DNA of 52,928 nt, taken from contig JBOIBN010000006.1 of assembly GCA_050739575.1 (NCBI GenBank), positions 1-52,928 of the forward strand. Reading direction: 5' to 3'. A program made the translations under genes and the position numbers. Shown here piece by piece: positions 42,536-51,060 of the stretch. Source of the stretch: JBOIBN01 sp050739575. Its GTDB lineage: Bacteria > Pseudomonadota > Gammaproteobacteria > JAKDMP01. Positions within the stretch are counted from its first letter, which is position 1; every line of letters starts with the position of its first letter. The notes beneath the pieces are model-generated. The model had not been told where the DNA came from. It saw nothing but the letters and a program-made list of their open reading frames with translations, and searched no databases.

Positions 42536-43684
42536 TCAGAGTTTCCTCAATTTGAGTACGCGCACGAGCGCGGCGACGAGGCGTTCGTTTTGTTCGCGCA
42601 GACCGACCGAGATGCGCAAGTGGTTCGGCAGGCCGTATCCGTCGAGCGGACGGGTAATGATTCCCTCGCGCAGCAATTCGTTGAAAACGTCGCGTCCCGA
42701 ACGGCCTACATCCGCCGTGATGAAATTGCACGCCGAGGGGATGGTGGCGAGTCCCATGCCGCGCAACGCAGCATCGAGCTTCACGAGTTCCGTACGGTTG
42801 GATTCCACGGTCAGCCGGACGTGGTCCAGATCAGCGAGCGCCGCGACCGCGCCGGTCTGCGCAAGACTGTTCGGGTTGAACGACAGGCGCACGCGATTGA
42901 GATAGTCCGTCACCGCCGGGTGCGCAAGCGCATAGCCCGCGCGGATGCCGGCAAGTCCGTAGGCCTTGGAGAAGGTGCGCAGCACGATCAGGTTCGGATG
43001 CCGTTCGAGCAAGGCCCGCGAATTCGGATACTCTGATTCGAACGGCGCGACATAGTCGTAGTAGGCCTCGTCCAGCACCACCATAGTTTGCCGGGAAATT
43101 TTCGTCAGAAGCGATTCCAGCTCCGCGGCGCGCAGCCAGGTTCCGGTCGGATTGTTGGGGTTCGCAATAAACATAACGCGCGTGGTCTCGTCCGCTTCGG
43201 CGTGTATTGCAGCGGGATCGTGACCGTAGGGCTGGGTGGGATGATCCGGCGCATGCGCCTCGGCAACGCGCAGTTCCGCACCTGCCGCACGGGCGACGAT
43301 GGAGTAGATCGCAAAGCCGTAGCGCGACACAACCGCCGAACGGCCCGGCGCCAGAAACACTCGTGCAACGAGTTCCAGAAGATGATCGGAACCGCTGCCG
43401 ACGGTTACTCGATCCATCGCAACACCGTGGTATTCGCCGAGCGCGCGCTTGAGCGCGAAGGCGTTGCCGTCGGGATAAAGCGCAACCTTTGCCAACTCCT
43501 CCCGCATCGCCGCGATCGCACGCGGACTCGGTCCGAGCGGATTCTCGTTGGAGGCCAGCTTCACGATGTCGCTGATGCCGAGTTCGCGCGAAAGCTCGGA
43601 GATCGGTTTTCCTGGCTCGTAGGGCCGCAGTTCACGCACGCCTGGCACGCAAAAATCGGTCGGATCGAAATCGCCGTTATTCAT
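42536..43684 (-). CDS. hisC: Histidinol-phosphate / aromatic aminotransferase
   Basis: 382 residues, fold-type I PLP aminotransferase of the HisC family. Key segments are IVKLASNENPLGPSP, VGSGSDHLLEL, FIANPNNPTGTW and VLDEAYYDYV. The PLP lysine lies in LRTFSKAYGLAGIRAGYA. In this position (serC-hisC-aroA) the enzyme often also serves phenylalanine and tyrosine synthesis. ATG 43684 begins the family N-terminus; a TTG at 43711 adds nine residues without support. Confidence 0.93.
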   Translation of the reverse strand: MNNGDFDPTDFCVPGVRELRPYEPGKPISELSRELGISDIVKLASNENPLGPSPRAIAAMREELAKVALYPDGNAFALKRALGEYHGVAMDRVTVGSGSDHLLELVARVFLAPGRSAVVSRYGFAIYSIVARAAGAELRVAEAHAPDHPTQPYGHDPAAIHAEADETTRVMFIANPNNPTGTWLRAAELESLLTKISRQTMVVLDEAYYDYVAPFESEYPNSRALLERHPNLIVLRTFSKAYGLAGIRAGYALAHPAVTDYLNRVRLSFNPNSLAQTGAVAALADLDHVRLTVESNRTELVKLDAALRGMGLATIPSACNFITADVGRSGRDVFNELLREGIITRPLDGYGLPNHLRISVGLREQNERLVAALVRVLKLRKL

Positions 43685-43750
43685 TGCCGCGAATGCTTCC
43701 CTATTTTTCAAAATTCTGTGAACATTAAGGGCTACTGATCCCGAATTAAA

Positions 43751-44878
43751 TTACCCGTTGTGTTTCACGAACTCGCGCATGAAACGGGCGAGCGTCTCGG
43801 CGCCGGCGATCGGCATGGCGTTGTAGAGCGACGCGCGGATCCCGCCCTGCGAACGATGTCCTGCAAGCTGCTTGAATCCCGCCTCGTCCGCTTCGGCGAG
43901 AAACTTCGGCTCCAGCTGCGCATCCGCAATCCCGAACGGGATATTGGTGCGGGAACGCGAACGCGGCGCAACCTTGTTCACGTAAAAGCCACCCGATACG
44001 TCGATCACCGCGTACACCATTCGCGAGCGTTCGGCGGCGCGGCACGCCATCTCTTCGAGTCCGCCCTCCGCCCGCACCCAGTCGAGATAAAGTCCAATCA
44101 GATACCAGGTGAAGGTCGGCGGCGTATTGAAAATGGAACCCGCCTCGATATGCGCGCGATAGCGCAGAATGGAAGGCACCTCCACGCCGCGGGCGCGCGC
44201 GGCGAGATCGCGGCGCATGATGACGAGCGTGAGCCCCGTCGGCCCGAGATTCTTTTGCGCCCCGGCGTAGATCACGCCGTAACGTTCGACCGGGATCGGC
44301 TGCGAAAGAATGGTCGAGGACATGTCGGCGACGAGCGGCACGTTGCCGGCCTCGGGGATGAAGTCGAATTCGAGTCCGTCTATGGTTTCGTTCGGCGTGT
44401 AATGGAGGTACGCGGCGGGGCCGATCGGCTTCCAGTCTTTTTGCTCTGGAACAGCGGTATGGGCGCTCGGTTCGGCACTCGCCACCACATCTACCGCGCG
44501 CACTTCGCGCACGGCAGCGATAGCTTTCGCCGACCAGTGACCGGTATCGGCGTAGGCCACATGCTCTCCCGAGCGGGAAAGATTGAGCGCCAGCATCAGA
44601 AATTGCAGGCTCGCTCCGCCCTGCAGGAAAAGCACGGCATAGTCGTCCGGAATCGAGAGCAGGGCACGTAAATCCGCCTCCGCGCGTTCGACGATCTCGC
44701 GGAAGGCAGGGCTGCGATGGCTGGTTTCCAGAATGGAAAGCCCGCTGCCCGCGTAATCGCACAACTCCGCCTGCGCGCGCTGCATCACCGCCGCGGGCAG
44801 GAGCGCGGGGCCGGCGCTGAAGTTGAACGTCTGATTCGAGACCCGGGGGTCGAGGTTCAGGGCTTGCCGCCGCTTCAT
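43751..44878 (-). CDS. serC: Phosphoserine aminotransferase
   Basis: 375 residues, class V PLP aminotransferase of serine and pyridoxine synthesis. The start of the enzyme is FNFSAGPALLPAAVMQRA, with SILETSHRS and FLQGGASLQF. The PLP lysine lies in YAGAQKNLGPTGLT. The C-terminal part has SRTNIPFGI and GHRSQGGIRASLYNAMP. Its ATG overlaps the gyrA stop (ATGA), so the two are translationally coupled. A 66-base gap to hisC follows, with no pheA. Confidence 0.96.
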   Translation of the reverse strand: MKRRQALNLDPRVSNQTFNFSAGPALLPAAVMQRAQAELCDYAGSGLSILETSHRSPAFREIVERAEADLRALLSIPDDYAVLFLQGGASLQFLMLALNLSRSGEHVAYADTGHWSAKAIAAVREVRAVDVVASAEPSAHTAVPEQKDWKPIGPAAYLHYTPNETIDGLEFDFIPEAGNVPLVADMSSTILSQPIPVERYGVIYAGAQKNLGPTGLTLVIMRRDLAARARGVEVPSILRYRAHIEAGSIFNTPPTFTWYLIGLYLDWVRAEGGLEEMACRAAERSRMVYAVIDVSGGFYVNKVAPRSRSRTNIPFGIADAQLEPKFLAEADEAGFKQLAGHRSQGGIRASLYNAMPIAGAETLARFMREFVKHNG

Positions 44879-47448
44879 TCCCCGGCGTCCTCTCCGTTGT
44901 CGTTTCCGTTTTCGCCGTCGTCTTCGTCCATTGCAAGCCGGGCGACACCGACCAGACGATCGCCTTCGTCGAGCCGGATCAGGCGTACGCCCTGAGTATT
45001 GCGTCCGAGACGCGACACCTCGTCGGCGGAAATGCGCACCAGCGTACCCGCCGCACTGATGAGCATGAGATCGTCGCCTTCGTTGACGCTCAACACGCCG
45101 ACCGCGGGGCCGTTGCGCGTATTCGTCTTGATGCCGATAACGCCCTGGCCGCCGCGGCCCTGACGATTGAACTCCGCTACCGCCGTGCGTTTGCCATAGC
45201 CGTGCTCGGAGGCAAAGAGCAATTCACCGTCGGACGCACGCAGGAGCGCGATCACCTCGGTGTCGTTCTTGATGCGCATGCCGCGCACGCCGGCGGCCGT
45301 GCGCCCCATGGCGCGCACGTCGACCTCGGCAAAGCGAATCGCGCGTCCGTTCGTCGCGGCGAGAATGAGATCCTGGCCGCCGTCGGTGAGTACCGCCCCG
45401 ATCAATTCGTCGCCTTCGTGCAGTCCGAGCGCGATGATGCCGCTCGAACGCGGGTTGGAAAATGCATCGAGCGATGTCTTCTTGACGGTGCCCCGCCGCG
45501 TTGCCATGAACACGAAGTGATCCGCATCGAATTCGCGCACCGGCAGCAGCGCCGTAATGCGTTCGTCCTCGGCAAGCGGCAGCAGGTTCACGATGGGCCG
45601 TCCGCGCGAACCGCGGCCCGCCTGCGGCAGCTTGTACACCTTGAGCCAGTAGAGTTTTCCCGAGTTGGAAAAGCACAGCAGCGTGTCGTGCGTACGAGCA
45701 ACGAAAAGCTGCTCGACGAAGTCCTCGCTCTTGACCGCCGTCGCCTTCTTGCCGCGGCCGCCGCGGCGCTGAACCTGGTATTCGCCGGGAAGCTGATACT
45801 TGACGTAACCGCCATGCGAAAGCGTGACGACGACTTCCTCGTCGGCGATGAGGTCCTCATCCTCGAATTCGGTATGCAGCGCGGAGATTTCCGTGCGCCG
45901 CGCATCCCCGAATTCGTCGCGGACCGCTTTGAGTTCATCGCGGATCACGGTGCGCAAGCGCTCGGGATCGGCGAGGATTTCACGCAGGTTGCGGATTGCC
46001 GCAATCAACTCCTGATATTCGGAAACAATCTTGTCCTGCTCGAGTCCGGTGAGGCGGTGCAGGCGCAGATCGAGAATCGCCTGCGCCTGGGTGGGCGAAA
46101 GGAAATAACGTCCGCTCTTGAGCCCGCATTCGGGTGGAGCGTCGGCGGGACGGGTGAGCGCGGCATCGGTGCGTTCGAGCAAACCCACCACGGCGCCGGG
46201 TGCCCAATCGCGGCCGAGGAGCGCGTCCTTCGCTTCCGGCGGCGTCTTTGCGGCCTTGATGAGCGCGATCACCGGATCGATGTTGGTCAGAGCGACTGCG
46301 AGTCCTTCCAGCACATGGGCCCGTTTGCGCGCCTGGCCCAGTTCGTACACCGTACGCCGGGTGACCACCTCGCGGCGATGGCGCAGGAACGCCTCCAGCA
46401 TCTCCTTCAGGTTCATGACCTTCGGCTGGCCATCCTCGAGGGCGACCATGTTGATGCCGAATACCACCTGCATCTGCGTGTGCAGATAAAGGTTGTTCAG
46501 TAGCACCTCATGCAAGGCATCGCGCTTGAGTTCGATGACGATGCGCATGCCGTCCTTGTCGGACTCGTCGCGCAACGCCGCGATCCCCTCCAGACGCTTG
46601 TCATGCACCATCTCGGCGATTTTTTCGATCAGCCGGGCCTTGTTGACCTGATAGGGCAGCTCGGTGACGATGATGGCCTGGCGACCGCTGCGAGATTCCT
46701 CCTCGGTCAGGGTGCGTGCGCGCAGATAGATGCGCCCGCGGCCGGTGCGATAGGCCTCCACGATGCCGCGTCGCCCTGAAAGGATGCCGGCGGTCGGGAA
46801 ATCCGGACCTGGCAGGTGTTCCATCAAGCCTTCGAGTCCGATTTCGGGATCGTCGAGCAGCGCGAGCGTGGCATTCACCGTTTCGACGAGATTGTGCGGC
46901 GGAATGTTGGTCGCCATGCCGACCGCAATGCCGGAGGAACCGTTGACGAGCAGATTCGGCACGCGCGTCGGAAGCACCAGCGGCTCGCTTTCGGAACCGT
47001 CGTAGTTGGGCTGGAAATCCACCGTGTCCTTGTCGAGATCGGCGAGGAGTTCGTGCGCGAGCTTCGTCATACGCACTTCGGTGTAACGCATCGCAGCCGG
47101 CGCGTCGCCGTCCACCGAACCGAAGTTGCCCTGCCCGTCCACCAGGACGTTGCGCATCGAAAACGGCTGCGCCATGCGCACGATGGTGTCGTACACGGCG
47201 GTGTCGCCGTGCGGGTGGTATTTGCCGATCACGTCGCCGACCACGCGGGCCGACTTCTTGTAGGCCTTGTTGTAGTCGTTACCGAGCTGCTTCATGGCGT
47301 AGAGCACCCGCCGATGCACGGGTTTAAGACCGTCGCGGACATCCGGCAACGCGCGGCCCACGATCACGCTCATGGCGTAATCGAGGTAGGAGCGCTGCAT
47401 CTCCTCTTCGAGGGTGATGCGGGATAGCTCGCGGGCGAATTCGGCCAT
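44875..47448 (-). CDS. gyrA: DNA gyrase subunit A
   Basis: 857 residues (E. coli 875). The winged-helix/tower N-terminal half has the catalytic tyrosine in the AAMRYTEVRM segment (residue about 123). The quinolone region reads HPHGDTAVYDT: threonine is at the Ser83-equivalent and aspartate at the Asp87-equivalent. The C-terminal beta-propeller includes the GyrA box QRRGGRGKKA. The acidic tail DEDDGENGNDNGEDAGE ends the protein. ATG 47448 with AGG 7 bases upstream; the longer frame to 47496 is not needed. First gene of the long minus-strand block. Confidence 0.96.
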   Translation of the reverse strand: MAEFARELSRITLEEEMQRSYLDYAMSVIVGRALPDVRDGLKPVHRRVLYAMKQLGNDYNKAYKKSARVVGDVIGKYHPHGDTAVYDTIVRMAQPFSMRNVLVDGQGNFGSVDGDAPAAMRYTEVRMTKLAHELLADLDKDTVDFQPNYDGSESEPLVLPTRVPNLLVNGSSGIAVGMATNIPPHNLVETVNATLALLDDPEIGLEGLMEHLPGPDFPTAGILSGRRGIVEAYRTGRGRIYLRARTLTEEESRSGRQAIIVTELPYQVNKARLIEKIAEMVHDKRLEGIAALRDESDKDGMRIVIELKRDALHEVLLNNLYLHTQMQVVFGINMVALEDGQPKVMNLKEMLEAFLRHRREVVTRRTVYELGQARKRAHVLEGLAVALTNIDPVIALIKAAKTPPEAKDALLGRDWAPGAVVGLLERTDAALTRPADAPPECGLKSGRYFLSPTQAQAILDLRLHRLTGLEQDKIVSEYQELIAAIRNLREILADPERLRTVIRDELKAVRDEFGDARRTEISALHTEFEDEDLIADEEVVVTLSHGGYVKYQLPGEYQVQRRGGRGKKATAVKSEDFVEQLFVARTHDTLLCFSNSGKLYWLKVYKLPQAGRGSRGRPIVNLLPLAEDERITALLPVREFDADHFVFMATRRGTVKKTSLDAFSNPRSSGIIALGLHEGDELIGAVLTDGGQDLILAATNGRAIRFAEVDVRAMGRTAAGVRGMRIKNDTEVIALLRASDGELLFASEHGYGKRTAVAEFNRQGRGGQGVIGIKTNTRNGPAVGVLSVNEGDDLMLISAAGTLVRISADEVSRLGRNTQGVRLIRLDEGDRLVGVARLAMDEDDGENGNDNGEDAGE

Positions 47449-47486
47449 GGTCGAACCTTTGTTTTCAAGCACTTGGTTGATGCGTA

Positions 47487-47495
47487 ATTTTACCA
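47487..47495 (-). promoter_or_regulatory. Candidate extended -10 of the gyrA promoter
   Basis: On the minus strand TGGTAAAAT forms an extended -10 element (TGn plus TAAAAT) about 40 bases upstream of the gyrA ATG. No -35 is recognisable, which is compatible with an extended -10 promoter. Confidence 0.3.
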
Positions 47496-47564
47496 TGTAG
47501 GGCCCTTTTCATGCGGCGCCGGACGGACAAATCGCCGGGAAAAGGCGAGCGCTTATCTACAACC

Positions 47565-47570
47565 TATAAT
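47565..47570 (+). promoter_or_regulatory. Perfect -10 box TATAAT upstream of mtaD
   Basis: TATAAT ends 6 bases before the ATG at 47577. A start site 6-7 bases downstream would coincide with the ATG, so mtaD may be transcribed as a leaderless mRNA. No Shine-Dalgarno precedes the ATG and no clear -35 is seen. Confidence 0.45.
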
Positions 47571-47576
47571 TAGCCG

Positions 47577-48896
47577 ATGCAGGCAGAGCTTGTCATTCGC
47601 GCCCGTTGGGTCGCGCCGGTCGATCCGCCCGGCGTCCTCGAAGACCATGCCGTCGTCGTCGCCGACGGACGGATCGTCGCGCTGATGCCCGCGGCAGAGG
47701 CCAAACGCACGATCGAGGCCGGCGAAACGATTCATCTGCCCGAACATCTTCTGATCCCGGGTTTCGTGAATGCGCATACGCACGCAGCGATGACGCTGCT
47801 GCGCGGCTACGCCGACGATCTCCCCCTCGAAACCTGGCTGAAGGAACGGATCTGGCCGGCGGAGGCGCGTTGGGTTGGCACTGAGTTCGTCCGTGATGGC
47901 GCGCTCGCAGCCGCAGCCGAAATGCTTTCGGGCGGTACCACCACCTTCGCCGACATGTACTTCTTCCCAGAGGCCGCCATTCAATCCGCGCTGACCTTGG
48001 GAATGCGCATCGTCTCCGGCATCATCGTCATCGGCTTTCCGAGCCGTTACGCGGACAAACCTCAGGAATACCTCGAACGCGGGCTCGCGCTGCGCGACGA
48101 CTGGCGCGCACACCCGCTCGTCTCCTTCATGCTCGCGCCGCACGCACCCTGGAGCGTGGACGCGGCGACGCTCGTGCGCATCGCGAGCTACGCAGGCGAA
48201 ACGGGTCTCGCGGTGCAGACGCATCTGCACGAAACCGCGAACGAGGTGAGCGAAAGCATCGCGCAGCACGGCATACGCCCGCTCGCGCGTCTTGCGGCCC
48301 TCGGTCTTGCCGGGCCCGGACTTTCCGCCGTACACATGACGCAGGTCAACGACGAGGACCTCGATCTGCTCGCGCATCACGCGGTGAACGTCATCCACTG
48401 CCCGCAATCCAACCTCAAGTTAGCGAGCGGATTCTGTCCCGTCGCCCGGCTGCTCGATGCCGGCGTCAATGTCGCGTTCGGCAGTGACGGCGCCGCCAGC
48501 AACAACGATCTCGATCTCATAGACGAGATGCGCACGGCGGCGCTCCTCGCCAAGGGCGTCGCGGGCGATGCGTCCGCGTTCGGCGCGGCCGCGGTGCTCC
48601 ATGCGGCGACCCTGGGCGGCGCGCGCGCGCTCGGACTCGCCGAACACATCGGCAGCCTCTCGACCGGCAAGTGGGCGGACATGACGGCCGTCAATCTCGG
48701 CGCGACACGCCTCCAACCGGTTTACGACCCACTCTCGCAACTCGTGTACGCAAGCTCCGCCCGCGACGTGAGCGACGTCTGGGTCGCGGGCGAACGGCGA
48801 GTCGCGAACGGCCGCATCGAGGCGTTGAACGAAGCGGCGCTCCGCGCGAGTCTGCAAGAATGGCGCGAGCGAATTGCCGGCAGCCGGGATGTTTGA
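47577..48896 (+). CDS. mtaD: 5'-methylthioadenosine/S-adenosylhomocysteine deaminase family amidohydrolase
   Basis: 439 residues, TRZ/ATZ amidohydrolase. Metal ligands are in LIPGFVNAHTHAAMTLLRG (HxH), VQTHLHETANE, the HMTQ segment and FGSDGAASNNDLDL (catalytic Asp). The family deaminates MTA or SAH and related purines. The exact substrate is not settled by sequence. First gene of the plus-strand run mtaD-ubiG-gph, overlapping ubiG by 8 bases. In many gammaproteobacteria this gene sits upstream of ubiG, as here. Confidence 0.9.
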   Translation: MQAELVIRARWVAPVDPPGVLEDHAVVVADGRIVALMPAAEAKRTIEAGETIHLPEHLLIPGFVNAHTHAAMTLLRGYADDLPLETWLKERIWPAEARWVGTEFVRDGALAAAAEMLSGGTTTFADMYFFPEAAIQSALTLGMRIVSGIIVIGFPSRYADKPQEYLERGLALRDDWRAHPLVSFMLAPHAPWSVDAATLVRIASYAGETGLAVQTHLHETANEVSESIAQHGIRPLARLAALGLAGPGLSAVHMTQVNDEDLDLLAHHAVNVIHCPQSNLKLASGFCPVARLLDAGVNVAFGSDGAASNNDLDLIDEMRTAALLAKGVAGDASAFGAAAVLHAATLGGARALGLAEHIGSLSTGKWADMTAVNLGATRLQPVYDPLSQLVYASSARDVSDVWVAGERRVANGRIEALNEAALRASLQEWRERIAGSRDV

Positions 48897-49593
48897 ACGC
48901 AACGCAGACAGCGCGGAACTGGCGCATTTTTCCGCGCTCGCCTCGCGCTGGTGGGATCCGCAGGGCGAATTCCGCACGCTGCACCATATCAATCCGGCCC
49001 GCACGGACTTCGTGCGTCGTCACGCCATGCTCGCAAATGCAAGCGCAGTGGACGTCGGCTGCGGCGGCGGCCTCCTCACGGAGGCGCTCGCCGCCGACGG
49101 CGCGCAGGTGACCGGCATTGATCTCTCCCCGCGGTTGCTCGAAGTCGCGCACCTGCACAGCATCGAATCCGGGCGAAACATCGAATACCGCGAGATCGCG
49201 GCCGAGGAATTCGCCGCCGAAAAACCTGCCTGTTTCGATCTCGCGACCTGCATGGAACTGCTGGAGCACGTGCCCGATCCCGCCTCCGTCGTTGCGGCTT
49301 GTGCCAAATTGTTGAAGCCGGGGGGCATCGCGATTTTCTCGACGTTGAGCCGTACCCTAAAGGCCTATGCGCTCGCCATCGTCGGCGCCGAATACCTCAT
49401 GGGGCTGGTCCCGCGCGGGACCCACGATTACGAACGTTTCATCCGCCCGTCCGAACTCGACGCCTGGGCCCGCGCGGCGGGACTCGAACTCGTTGAAATC
49501 AGCGGGCTCCAATATGATCCCTGGCGCCAATCCGCCCGGCTCGGCGGCGACGTCGCCGTGAACTATCTCGCGGCCTATCGCCGCAGCACGTGA
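48889..49593 (+). CDS. ubiG: Ubiquinone biosynthesis O-methyltransferase UbiG
   Basis: 234 residues. It methylates two hydroxyl groups in ubiquinone synthesis. ELAHFSALASRWWDPQGEF is the family opening. The SAM motif is AVDVGCGGGLLTEALA, followed by VTGIDLSP and MELLEHVPDP. GTHDYERFIRPSEL is the UbiG signature loop. ATG 48889 overlaps the mtaD end; a TTG at 48874 is less likely. The location beside gyrA is common in gammaproteobacteria. Confidence 0.95.
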   Translation: MFERNADSAELAHFSALASRWWDPQGEFRTLHHINPARTDFVRRHAMLANASAVDVGCGGGLLTEALAADGAQVTGIDLSPRLLEVAHLHSIESGRNIEYREIAAEEFAAEKPACFDLATCMELLEHVPDPASVVAACAKLLKPGGIAIFSTLSRTLKAYALAIVGAEYLMGLVPRGTHDYERFIRPSELDAWARAAGLELVEISGLQYDPWRQSARLGGDVAVNYLAAYRRST

Positions 49594-50264
49594 TGCCATT
49601 ACGGCTGGCTCTCTTCGATCTCGACGGCACGCTTGCCGACACCGCACCCGATATCGCCCGGGCCGTCAATCTCGCGCTCTCCGAGATCGGCCGCCCCCCG
49701 CTCGCGCTGACGACGGTTCGCAGCCTCGTTTCCTCGGGCGCCCGCGCTTTGCTTCGGGCCGGCCTCGACGGTGCCGCACCCGCGGACGCCGATATGGAAC
49801 GCCTGCTGGAACGGCTCTTCGCGTATTACGGCGAGGCGCCAGTCGTGAAAACACGCGTGTTTTCGGGCCTCAAACCACTTATCGCTGAGCTTGCCGAGAG
49901 CGGCATCGCCTGGGGCGTCGTCAGCAACAAACCCATCCGCCTCGTCGAGCCCATCGTCGTCGCACTTGGCCTTGCACCGGCGCCGGTTTGCGTCATCGGC
50001 GGCGACAGCCTCGCACGGAAAAAACCCGATCCCCTGCCGCTGCTTACCGCCTGCGAGCGTGCCAGCGTCGAACCCGGCGAGACGATTTACGTCGGCGATG
50101 CCGAGATTGACGTGCTGGCCGCCCGCGCCGCGGCCATGCGCGTCGTCATCGCCGGTTTCGGCTATGCACCGCCCGCCGCCGAGGTTGCGCGCTGGAATCC
50201 GCAACCCGAGTTTTATGTGCCGACGGTGGCGAAACTCGGCCGTGTCCTCATCTGCCGGCCCTAA
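49593..50264 (+). CDS. gph: Phosphoglycolate phosphatase (HAD)
   Basis: 223 residues, HAD hydrolase removing phosphate from 2-phosphoglycolate. Motif I is LALFDLDGTLADTAPDI, motif II GVVSNKP, the lysine lies in LARKKPDPLPLL, and motif IV is YVGDAEIDVLAA. The ATG at 49593 overlaps the ubiG TGA by one base; a GTG at 49590 is an alternative. The ubiG-gph order is typical. Confidence 0.92.
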   Translation: MPLRLALFDLDGTLADTAPDIARAVNLALSEIGRPPLALTTVRSLVSSGARALLRAGLDGAAPADADMERLLERLFAYYGEAPVVKTRVFSGLKPLIAELAESGIAWGVVSNKPIRLVEPIVVALGLAPAPVCVIGGDSLARKKPDPLPLLTACERASVEPGETIYVGDAEIDVLAARAAAMRVVIAGFGYAPPAAEVARWNPQPEFYVPTVAKLGRVLICRP

Positions 50265-50271
50265 CCGGGAC

Positions 50272-51012
50272 GTGAGCACGGCCGATCCTGCGAACGCCCG
50301 CGCCTGGTGCCGCGAACGGCTCGCCGCGCCGGGAGAAGACCTCGCCCTGGCGGCGCTCTTCACCGCCCCCGCGCTGCGACCGGCGGTCACGGCAACGGGG
50401 GCGCTCTATGTCGAACTGGAAACCGTTGCGACGCGATTTCGCGATCTAGACATCGCCCGCACCAAGCTCGGATGGTGGCGCGACGAGCTGACGCGCCTCG
50501 ACTCCGGTCGCCCGGCTCACCCCGCCACCCAACTGATTGCCGCGACCGGCATCGCACCACCCGTAGTGGCGCTGGGCGATCTCCTCACCGGGTTCGAACT
50601 GATCCTGCTCGAGGGGCCCGTGAAGGACCTGGCGACAGCTCGGCTTTTTGCCGAACGCGGGTATGCACGTCTCGCACTTGTCCTGTCGCAGCTATTCACA
50701 ACCGCCGACACCGGTTCGGCGCCGCTCGCCCGATTGGGCATAGCGATGGGACTCGCACGGGTACTTGCGTTGAGTTCTACCAGTGACGAAACCCGCCCCG
50801 GAATCGCGGCGGCCGCCCGTGACGGACTGCGTGGAACTGTACCGGAACCGCGTTTGCTGCCGCCGCCGCTGCGCGTGCTCGCGGCGCTTGCCTGGCAGCA
50901 CGCAAACGGCGCGCCGCAAGGCGCTGCCGGGCGGGGCGTACAACCTGTGCGCGTAATCACGGCTTGGCGCGCCGCGCGCGGACGGCTGCCGCCCGCATTG
51001 ACCCGGGCGTAA
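50272..51012 (+). CDS. Squalene/phytoene-synthase-family protein (probably non-catalytic)
   Basis: 246 residues. The segment LDIARTKLGWWRDELTRLDSG, read in parts, followed by RPAHPATQLI matches the squalene/phytoene synthase fold near its first helices. The rest is all-alpha, with LEGPVKDLATARLFAERGYA. The aspartate-rich DxxxD motifs needed for prenyl transfer are not seen. It is therefore more like the NDUFAF6-type assembly-factor branch. GTG 50272 follows the gph stop by 7 bases; a GTG at 50242 inside gph is possible. Co-transcribed with mtaD-ubiG-gph. Confidence 0.6.
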   Translation: MSTADPANARAWCRERLAAPGEDLALAALFTAPALRPAVTATGALYVELETVATRFRDLDIARTKLGWWRDELTRLDSGRPAHPATQLIAATGIAPPVVALGDLLTGFELILLEGPVKDLATARLFAERGYARLALVLSQLFTTADTGSAPLARLGIAMGLARVLALSSTSDETRPGIAAAARDGLRGTVPEPRLLPPPLRVLAALAWQHANGAPQGAAGRGVQPVRVITAWRAARGRLPPALTRA

Positions 51013-51060
51013 AATGTCTGACGCGCCGGTCCAAGCTTTTAGGGCTTGTACGATTGCCTT

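Noticed and set aside
46900..47250. Quinolone-resistance mutation in gyrA
   Set aside because: The Ser83-equivalent is threonine, which is the normal residue in several gammaproteobacteria such as Pseudomonas; the Asp87-equivalent is unchanged.
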